21,239 bases of DNA from Chromera velia. Taxonomy: Eukaryota; Sar; Chromeraceae. The notes under the pieces are model-generated. The model was not told where the DNA came from. It did not search any database and saw only the letters and a list, made by a program, of their open reading frames with translations. This document shows positions 1 to 8,200 of this stretch, piece after piece (position 1 is the first letter of the stretch; each line of letters starts with the position of its first letter). A program made the translations under genes and the position numbers. The DNA lies in assembly GCA_018398765.1 (NCBI GenBank), contig JAHBMJ010001748.1:1-21239 (forward strand). The letters are read 5' to 3'.

Positions 1-6
<6 letters not shown>

Positions 7-48
<42 letters not shown>
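7..48. repeat. (CT)n followed by (TG)n compound microsatellite
   Basis: A run of CT dinucleotides (about 7-30) passes directly into TG dinucleotides (31-48). It ends immediately before a CAG at 49-51, so on the plus strand it would act as the polypyrimidine tract of the acceptor for the exon starting at 52. Confidence 0.95.
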
Positions 49-51
49 CAG

Positions 52-226
52 GCACATCACTCCAGGTCTGGATGTTGTCAAGAGCATCGACGGCGCCCCT
101 CAAGGTGACTGGGTAGTCCCCCGGCCTGACGGAGAGCCCTCAGTGCCAGAAGAACCACAAGCAGTGTCTCTCCTCTCTGCCCCAATTCAACCAGAGCACA
201 CTCTCTTTCTTCCTGCCCTCTACTAG
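52..226 (+). CDS. terminal exon, cyclophilin-like peptidyl-prolyl isomerase C-terminus (partial)
   Basis: This would be the last exon of a gene entering from the left. A CT/TG tract followed by CAG gives a good acceptor, and the frame stays open to a TAG at 224-226. The exon starts with the third base of a split codon (phase 2). The peptide begins HITPGLDVVKSIDGAPQGDW and continues with a Pro-rich stretch and then AVSLLSAPIQ. Cyclophilin domains commonly end with a G-hydrophobic-D-V-V-x-x-I segment followed by a loop with prolines and a final beta strand. The segment GLDVVKSI fits that closely, and the rest fits loosely. If correct, the protein would catalyse proline cis-trans isomerisation, but no catalytic residue lies in this exon. 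An open frame on the opposite strand (140 to about 390) overlaps the 3' part, so orientation is not certain. The family call rests on about 20 residues. Confidence 0.42.
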
Positions 227-830
227 ATCTTTCAGTTGTTCGATCTGCAATGAACCCAAACAAATCACTGCATGGGAATTTTCACATCCATCCTCCGGTC
301 TCTTGTTTGCCACCACTTCGAAATCGTTGCCCTGCCCGTCATTTACACGCCCACACTCGCAGAGCGCAGAGAGACCCACGACACACAGGCACCTGTGTAT
401 AGCAAACACCCGCAGTCTGATTCAAAACAAACAGACACCAGTCGTCAGTTCCGCCTTCTTTCCTTAAGCACACGCTTCATTTCTCCGTGCTGAACTCGGA
501 CTAGAAACGACTAGAAAAAGCCTAGGTCCCTTTTCATCTCATCTCATTTCCATTCACAAATCGTCTCTTCCTTCTCTTCTCTTTCCTTCTTCTTTCTTCA
601 AAAGAGACTCCGCCCAGTTTTTTGCAAATGTGCATGGTTGGTCAGTTCTGTCTCGGAGGTCTTCCATTCGCTCACGTTCTGCCCCCCAAAAAAAATGTCT
701 TATTTCAAATGCATGCACTCAAAACAGCTCGGCCATGCACATCTGCACGTCTGATTCAACAGTACAGTCGAGCAAGCATGCTATTAGACTTTCTTTCGAG
801 CGGACTTTGTTGCTCAACAGTCTCGATCAT

Positions 831-880
831 CCCTCCCTCCCTCCCTCCATCCATCCATCCATCCATCCATCCATCCATCC
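831..880. repeat. (CCTC)n-(CATC)n microsatellite
   Basis: Tetranucleotide CCTC units grade into about nine CATC units, read directly. The same CATC unit recurs at 15283-15312. Confidence 0.95.
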
Positions 881-971
881 ACAGATCCGACGTGCGTCAC
901 AGTCAGCAGACGACGGAAATCGACTAGCTGTCAGTGATTCACCCGCGCGTCCCCCCATGCCCCCCCTCGAT

Positions 972-990
972 CAGACAGACAGACAGACAG
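972..990. repeat. (CAGA)n microsatellite
   Basis: Four to five CAGA units. The same unit recurs at 11911-11943, 12258-12283 and at several places in 19627-19858. Confidence 0.9.
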
Positions 991-1016
991 TCACATGCAG
1001 AAAGAAAGAAGTACTT

Positions 1017-1351
1017 ACTAAATGAATGAATGTGTCCTTGCCTCCCCTTCCTTGCGTGGAATCTTCTCTCTCTGTTGCGGTAAAGAGACCGTACCCTCTT
1101 AGCTGTCTCAATCTGCTGGGCCTCCCGGCTAGACAGGCGTGCGGTGGCAGTCGGGAGGGAGCGTGAACGTCGGACCACACGGCCGGATCTGTTCCCTCCC
1201 TCCTGTGAAGCCCCCACTCGGAGCCTGCCAGTATCGCGTCAAAAGTCTCCAATCGTGGCGCATACTCACATGCAGAGTTAGAGACGTCGGATCTATTTGA
1301 TGATGTTCGTTCGTTGTTGCTGCCGATGCCATTCTTTTTCTCCTTCTTCAT
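1017..1351 (-). CDS. possible minus-strand exon, unrecognised product
   Basis: On the minus strand an ATG at 1351-1349 opens a frame that runs to a strong donor-like GTAAGT just left of 1017, where it would end in phase 0. The middle of the peptide (for example RLETFDAILAGSEWGL, then RRGTDPAVWSDV-like residues) is less repetitive than the surrounding DNA. A second minus frame over the same bases is also open, with residues resembling ETAKRVRSLYRNRERRFHARKG, so the frame is ambiguous. A GTGAGT near 1268 could be an alternative donor. A partner exon might be the open minus frame ending at 140, but that would overlap the plus-strand exon 52-226. No family is recognised. I report it because the segment has coding-like texture, not because a gene model is secure. 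Confidence 0.22.
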
Positions 1352-2228
1352 GCATAACCACACTTAATTACATGCACACCCCATCCAACTGCTGTTGCTG
1401 CTCCGCGAATCGATATGTTCTTTGTTTCCACAGCGTGTACGACATGCAATGGAAGCGTCGGCATATTTTTCAAAAATTTTAGCCTTTTATTTCTCAAAAA
1501 CTTTCGTTTTAAATACAGCTTGGAATGCTCTAATTGTCATGCACTACTATTATATGATGTCTTTTTATTTTCTTGTGTAACAAGTTGCGCTTAATTGCTC
1601 CACATAGCTTCATATATTTTCTTTGTTTTTTATCTAGCTTTTTATGGTAGTAAAGGTTTTTTCTGAAATTGATTAAATAACAAAACCAAATAGAATATAA
1701 TAAAATAGAATAGTAAGTGCTGAGGCCTGGTTACATAGGTAGGTACGTATGAGCGCAATACTCTAGGCAATGCCTAGTTGCATTACCGACATTTTAGTCT
1801 GGTATTACCTGGTATAGCTTCAATAGGACAAACTAGGACAAACACTAGTGTACTTTTAAAGTTTATGATGGTTTTATTTGGTTTAATCTAGTTTAAATTA
1901 TGAATTATTATGAAGTTAGATCGAAAAAAATAGAAGAAAAAAAAAAACGATAGTTTAACGAGTGCTAACGACTGTATCTTAAATTTTAGACGGAATATTT
2001 AAGACCTAAAGTTTATAAAAAAAGTGATGACTGTCAGATGACGTGTCTCGATTGAATACTGCGAGACAGCTAGCTAGCTGTGACTCCAGCTTGTGTCACT
2101 TTTGTGATTCTTAGAGTGAGAGCGATCGAGCCGCGAGCGGCGGCGCACTGGTGCCAGTCTGATGGTCAGAATGCGCATGGCCGGCCGGGCCCGGCCCCAA
2201 AATTAAAAGACGAGACGGCCGTGGCAGC
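1352..2228. other. AT-rich intergenic region upstream of the large plus-strand gene
   Basis: From about 1450 to 2060 the composition turns strongly AT-rich, in contrast to the GC-rich exons. No open frame of note is present. A short perfect inverted repeat, CTAGGCA-A-TGCCTAG, lies at 1763-1777, and a GCTA repeat lies near 2069-2080. It probably contains the promoter of the downstream gene. Confidence 0.65.
2012..2020 (+). promoter_or_regulatory. TATA-like element
   Basis: TTTATAAAA sits at the downstream edge of the AT-rich region, before the composition rises towards the first exon. Such strings are frequent by chance in AT-rich DNA, and some protists lack TATA promoters, so this is only a candidate. 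Confidence 0.15.
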
Positions 2229-2261
2229 AGGTTCCCACATGGTTCCCACTCACGAATAACT

Positions 2262-2439
2262 TTGAGCACACACTCCGACACAGGACATGGGCATGGCCTG
2301 GTTGAGCATGGGTTGATCGCGACGTGCATTGTGAGTGACGTTATCACGGACCAGTTGAAGTCCTTAGTCCAGAGGGTGATTGAGGAGGCACAGCAAATTT
2401 TCTTCTCGCATTCGACCGAATGTTATCAGTCGGAGGGTA
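2262..2439 (+). CDS. possible upstream exon of the large plus-strand gene
   Basis: An open frame without an in-frame ATG encodes a non-repetitive peptide including IVSDVITDQLKSLVQRVIEE. It reaches a donor GTCAGT at 2440, the same hexamer type as this gene's other donors, leaving phase 1. The bases immediately before the ATG at 2612 read ...TTTCATCCAG|AA ATG, a plausible acceptor at 2609 that also gives phase 1. Joining them would extend the protein in frame upstream of Met 2612 through a 170-nt intron (2440-2609). The exon's left end is not resolved. The alternative is a spliced 5' untranslated exon, in which case short ATG-initiated frames here (from 2239 and 2287) would be upstream ORFs. 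Confidence 0.35.
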
Positions 2440-2611
2440 GTCAGTCTGGGGTGAATTTTTTCTTTCTGATCAGAACAAGCTAGGGCGCCGCAGCAGAGGA
2501 TTGCGTAAGACAATTTCTCTCTGCACCACGCCTGATAATTTGTTTGTCTCTCCCTGTTGATCTTCGTGAAGAGTTCTCCACCTAAAGCCCGCTACCCCCT
2601 TTCATCCAGAA

Positions 2612-5227
2612 ATGCAACGTCAGACCGTCCACCAATATCCCCCAACAACACCCCAACAGACTCTGTACGGATTTCAGCCCACCGACACCTACCATTCTCG
2701 TGCTGTGCCTGGCAGAAGATCGCTTCCGGCTGTCCATCATGGATCGTTTCATCACCATGACCAGCAGAAGCAGTACCGTGACACACAAGCACAAGCACAA
2801 GGTCCAACCAAACCCCTTCGACTCCAATATCCTCCTGGAGTCTCCGCCGCGTCAGCGTCTACTATCTTCCCTCAGAGCACTGGGTGTGGACGGTTCGCAG
2901 GAACTGTTTCTGCAAGGCCTGCAGTTGGGATAGCGCAGGGGGGGATGAGCGCCTCTGGCTCCTCAGTTGCCGCTCCCTTCTCCACAATGGGCTCTTTCTC
3001 TTCCTTCTACCCCTACCCAGACTCATGGCAGATGGCCCATTCCCGCTCTCGTGGAAGTGCAGCAGCACTACTTTCTCACCAAAACAGCGGCATGCAGATT
3101 TTCATGGACCAATCACACGTCTCTGCTTCTGGTGCCTCTGTTGCCAACCCGAACGCACGGGAGCCCTCGAGAGGCCCGACTCTGACGCCCCTCCAGGAGA
3201 GCGATGCCGGCGCTGCTACGGAGCGGGACCGTACCGATGGTGGTGAGGCGGGCAGCGTTTTGGAAAATGTGAGCACTTCCCTCCAAGGACCTATCGTTTA
3301 TCAGCCACGCTCGCAGCAGCAAATCCCTATCCCATTTCCAGAAGTACGGGAGGGGGGGGTGCGGACCGGTCTCTTGCCGTTACAGTCGTCTGATGTTTCT
3401 GCGCGCTCGAAGTATCACCACGGCAGCACTCTCGGGGACTCGAAAGTGGTCCCGGAAAGCGAAAAAGAGAGTTCACACGACCACGGCAGTGCCCAGCCCC
3501 CTCCGTTGAATGTGGTTGAAGGTGAAGGCCCCCGAGACCCGCAGGAAGGGAGGGAGGGAGAGCCGGGGGGGGACAGACAGACCCCGAGTCGGGCAGCGGT
3601 TCGCCCGATTAAGTCCCCTCTGTCTCCTGCGCCCCGCTCGCCTCCCCCAGTGAGAATGGGAGGGGCGGCAGGAGGGGGAGTGGGTACGGGGGCAGCAGTG
3701 CCTAGACAAATTCGACCGCCGATAAATTTGCGGGGGGCAGGTGAGACAGGAGGGGGTCCTTTTGAGGACCGTTCTGCAGCTGCAGGGGGGGGCATTGCAG
3801 ACGTATCGGGGGGTCCCCCTCTCCTGGGGGGGCAGGGGCGTGGGACGACCGACAGCCAGTCAGTAGCACCGTCTGTTCCCCCCGCCACACATCGTTTGTC
3901 ATCCCCCCAAGAGCCGGTCCCGGAAGGCAGAATAATTACAGAAACAGATGCTGCTGCTGCTGCTGTGCCTGCTGAGGCTGATTCTTCTTCTTCTTCTGAC
4001 AAGGCAGTCGTCGAAGAAGTGAAGATTCCTTCACCGGAGAGACCGGCTGCAGGGAGGGGGAGGGGGGGGAGGAAAGAAGAGGAGGATACGGGGGGGAACG
4101 AGACGTTCCCATTCTACCCGAGAGGTGTGCCTCTTCCAGGTCCGAATGTCCCCTCGTCTCTGTATCTGATTCCTCTCTCGGGTGCAGATTTTGTTCCACA
4201 GGAAGGTGGCACACGGATGGATTGGGATGACGATGTCCAGAAAGAAGGGACAGTGGATGTGCCACAGAGAAAAGGAGAAGTGCATGAAAGTGAAGGTGCA
4301 GGCGCAGTGGCGTCTGCAGCGTCACCCCGGTCCCCCAACACTTATGGGGAAGAGAGAGAGGAAATTCCGCCTTTCAGTCCTCTCTCTGCTGTCGCTGTTC
4401 ACGTAGACATGGACGCTCACGACCTCTCCCCTCCCCTTCACGTTAGGGCGGGGCCCTCCCCCCACCTTCTTCCCCTCCCCCCCCCTCAATCAGCACACAC
4501 AGGAAGGTCTCTTTCCCCCCCACTTCCGACAGTGAACCCACGAGGGGATCCGCACCATTCTTCCTTCCCCCACTTCCACGCTCGCCCTCTCTCACACGCG
4601 GCTCCCCTTCTCCCAACAAGCAGACAACAGGTCTTCAACCGAACGAACACGAACCCGGTCACAGGAAACTCCCACTGGCAGATGCAGCCACACCCCCAAC
4701 AAGCAATGCAGTGGCAGCACAGATCATGGCACCCCCCTCCGCTAGACTCCAGCCGCCTCCCCCCCAACAGTCAGCACCATCCGATGTTCCTCCGCCACTC
4801 ACAGCAGATGCCGCATGCACTCCAACAGGTCCCTTCTGCCTTCCTGCCCATGCAGGTGGCGGCGGCGGCCACCCCCTCTGCCCCAGTTGCCCTCCCTGCA
4901 CAGAACCAGAACCTGTCGACCCAAGAAGGGGAAGAGCAGCCTGACTCTGAGGGCCGCACGCAGGGAAGAGGGAGGGGAAGCATAAGCGAATTTGCCAACG
5001 GTGTTGTCCGATCTATCAGTGGGGGCCTCTCCCGAATGCTCTCCCCCCGCCGGCAACGCCCAACGCCCCGTCCGAGGCCTCTGGTCGCTCCTCTCTCTTC
5101 CTCGCAGGGAACGGGGACCGATGGGGGGCAGAGAGGCCGTGAAGGAAACCCTCTTGCTGCATCCTCGGTCTCTGCACAGAGTGAAGCTGGAGGGGCCACC
5201 TTGTCGTCATCCTATCGTTCTGAAGAG
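2612..5227 (+). CDS. exon 1 of the large plus-strand gene
   Basis: 872 codons, ending ...SSYRSEE before the donor GTCAGC at 5228 (phase 0). It begins MQRQTVHQYPPTTPQQ, then is dominated by Gln/Pro/His, poly-Gly and acidic stretches. Near its end, at 4991-5059, is the first motif copy with VRSISGGLSRMLSPRRQR. The frame stays open past the donor to 5413, but that extension lies in the predicted intron. Confidence 0.72.
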
Positions 5228-8200
5228 GTCAGCGGAGAGGGGAGGGGGGGATTGTGTAATCTTGTCCCTGCCCCCTCCAGATCCTTTGCTCATGCACATC
5301 CTTGCCGTCTTTCCTTCTGTCTCGCTCCTTGTCTGCATGCAATTTCTTTTGAAAGGTTGTTATTTTGTTTGGGCGTAAAAAACAATCCCTCTGCTTCGGT
5401 GTCTTTGCGTTGAAGCACGCTTACTGTTTGTAAAACATCCCTAGCTGTTTGTGTGATGTGAATGCAGGGCTCGGCAGGAAACGAAGGGCGAGGCAGCACC
5501 TTCTCGGGTCTGGGCGAGGCTGCACGGGGCCTGGTGGGTTGGGCGTCGCTCGGCCGTCTCCTTTCTCCGACCAGACAACGGCAGGGGACTCGGACAGAGG
5601 AGTCTCTGTCTCTATCTCGGTCGTCGGGGAGGCAGAGACAGAGGCAGAGGCGGGCAGAAGGGAGCGACAGCGGGAGTGACTCTGAGTCGGTCTCACGAGA
5701 TGGGGGCTCAGGTCCGAGTGCAAGGAGGTTGACGTTCATGGCGGGAAGTCAATCAAAAAAAGTCAGCAGGCACACCGGGCGAATGAAAGTCTTCCTTCCT
5801 TCCTGCCTTCCGAGGTGGTGAGATGATGCTTATGCTTTTGTTCACCGATTTGGTTGTTTTTCGTTTCCTCCCTGATGGACTCTTTCCTTATATTTGACTC
5901 TAGGTGCGCGCCCCTTGATGCACCTCTTTGCAGTCTAGGGTCCTCTCTATGTCGCACGAAGAGAACCCGTAAAGCTACTGCTTCAGTAGAACAGAAGAGC
6001 GTCGTGTCCCCATTTCCTTTTCTTGCTTCGTCATTCAGTGCAGTCAAATCTGCACACTCTCTCTTACGCTTCACATGTCAGTTCTCTGCTTTTATTTACA
6101 TGTGTGCCTAGTTGTATGTGTTCGTCCACATGATTTGCAGCAGGCGGACGGAGAGAAAGAGAAAGACAAAGCACCGGGCAGCGAGTCCGACGACGATTCA
6201 GCGGTGAATCAGGTGATCGCGTTCGTCCTCCAGCAAAGTGGGGGGAGTGCACCTCCCTGCGGCAGTCCGTTAGAGAGGTCTGTGGACAAGTGGCTGGAGA
6301 CGGCAGAGGGGGGAGGGGGGGGGAGTGGGAGGGGGGGTGCAGGCGTGTCCACGAGGGAAGCCACGGAGAGGGGGGGGCAGTTAACAGCCCACTCCCACGG
6401 TTTGACGTCTCGTCTCTCTGACCGTCCCCCCATGCCTATCGCTGGGCCTCCCTCTTCTTCCAGAGAAAACCCCACACCGAGCAAAGAGACGTCCCTCAAG
6501 AACGCCTCTGGTGAAGATGGAGTGGCTACAGTTCCGGAAAAGAAGAAAAAACAGAAGGGAAAAGAAAAGGGAAGTCCAAGACAGGAAGGGGAGAAAAAGT
6601 CCAAACAGAAAGAGAAAGATTCTTCTGACCGAGCTAAAAAGAAAGCTGTCTCCTCAGACAATCCGACTGACAGTGCAGTAGGCGATGAGTCAAAAAACGA
6701 AAAGCACAAAGATAACGAGAAGCACAAAGACACCGAAAAGAAAAAGAAAAAGAAATCGAAGAAGACCTCCGAACTCAAAGAAGAAGTCCCTCTAGAAGAA
6801 AGCACCTCCCTCGCACTTGCTTCCTCTGCCAAAACAGCAGAAGAGGCCCAAACGCAGAAGACGAAGAAAAAGAAAAAGAAGACCGCGGTGGCAAAAGAAA
6901 AGTCTGCGCCCCATGGAGACGTGTTGCCCCCCCCTCCCTCCGACCCCAAACCCAAAATACCCAGGTCTCCCCAGATAAGAGCTTCAACCGCCCTCAGGTG
7001 GAAACAGGGAGCGCACCCTCACCTCCACTCCCATCCCGTTTCTGAGAACGGCGGCGGTGCAGAAATTCCCTTCCAGGGTCTGCGGGGGGACAGAGGGGCG
7101 GGAATTCAGGAGAACAGTCTCGATGGTCTGTTTCCGAATCTCCAGCCCTCCTTCCAGAGTCAGCAGTCTGTGCGACTGGAGGGCGCTTCCCAGGGGGCAT
7201 CCCAAGGGGGCAGTTCCCTCCCCCTCGAAGCCTGCAACATTCCCGTCTCGCTGCAGGCGGAAGCAGATTCCCCGGGAGACCCTTCCTCTTCCCCCGCAGC
7301 AGCAGCAGCAGCCATTCCAGCAGGGAGACACACGTCGGGAGCTTCCCCCCCTCTTCCTCTTGCCCCTCTGGTCAGGCGGGAGGGACGTGAAGGCCGTCAG
7401 AGAGGGCCTGGAGGGGGAACAAGAGATCTGCAAGGATTTGCCAGTGGGATCGTGCGGTCGATCAGTGGGGGTCTCTCCCGCATGCTCTCTCCTCGAAGAC
7501 AGCGACGAGAGCCGTCCTCATCTGTCGCAGACGAGGCAGAGGATGGGAGTGGGGCAACAGCAACAGCTACTCTGTCTTCCTCTGCTGTGACCTCGGAGTC
7601 GCAACCTTCAGAGAGGGTCAGTCACAGAAGTGGGGGAGGATTGTGTGTGATGGCTGACTGGTTGTGCGTCGACTTCTATCCCTTCCTTTTCTTCCTTCTT
7701 TCTTTCCTGACTCACTGACTGACTGACTGACTGACATGAGTAGACTTGGATACCGAGCACGGTGTTTTCTTTGCATTTTTCGATGTTGCTCTTTTTGCCT
7801 TCTTTCAGGACCGAGAGGAGACGCGGGGGGGGTTCGGGCTTGGCGACGCCGCTCTGGGTCTTGCAAGGGACGTGACTGGGGGTGTGGAGGCGGGGTTTGA
7901 GTCTCTGGGACGAATGTTCTCTCCGTCCCGGCCCGTGTGCAGAGTCAGATGGGAAGAGAATCAACCAGCAGGAGGGGGGAGTGTGCAGGAGAGGGCTGGA
8001 GGGGCTGGAGGTGGTGTGTCGGGTGTGAGTGAGGAGGACTTGTGGGACAGAGAGGTCCTTCCTCTCTCGGCTGTGGCCCCCGTGTGTGCAGGGCCTCTTG
8101 AGGCATTGATGGAAAGCAGGGAGGAAGAAGAGGAAGAAGAAGAGCAGGAAGGGGCAGGTGAAACACCCGCAGATTCGTCAGCACAAGCAGAGGTCCCCCA

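Larger units (their letters stand above)
227..1016. other. noncoding stretch with microsatellites
   Basis: No convincing gene. It follows the stop of the left-edge exon and probably includes its 3' untranslated region. It holds pyrimidine-rich DNA (about 540-600), a CCTC/CATC repeat near 831-880 and a CAGA repeat near 972-990. Open frames on the plus strand here (622-1025) consist largely of translated repeat, such as serial Ile-His-Pro-Ser, and are not credible proteins. Confidence 0.7.

Noticed and set aside
140-390. Minus-strand terminal exon ending at a TGA at 140
   Set aside because: The peptide has coding-like texture, but no acceptor gave a phase agreeing with the candidate exon at 1017-1351 and it overlaps the better supported plus-strand exon. 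Kept only as an alternative.
3415-4002. 195-residue minus-strand open frame, and similar ones at 6209-6955, 8621-9343 and 9434-10117
   Set aside because: They lie antisense to low-complexity exons of the plus gene and encode poly-Ser, poly-Phe or Pro-rich strings that mirror Glu, Lys and Gly codons on the other strand.
5228-5413. Extension of exon 1 to the in-frame stop at 5413 as an intronless gene
   Set aside because: The phase-0 donor and acceptor, the motif pairing and the same arrangement at exon 3/4 favour splicing at 5228; the extension is Cys/Leu-rich and unlike the rest of the protein.
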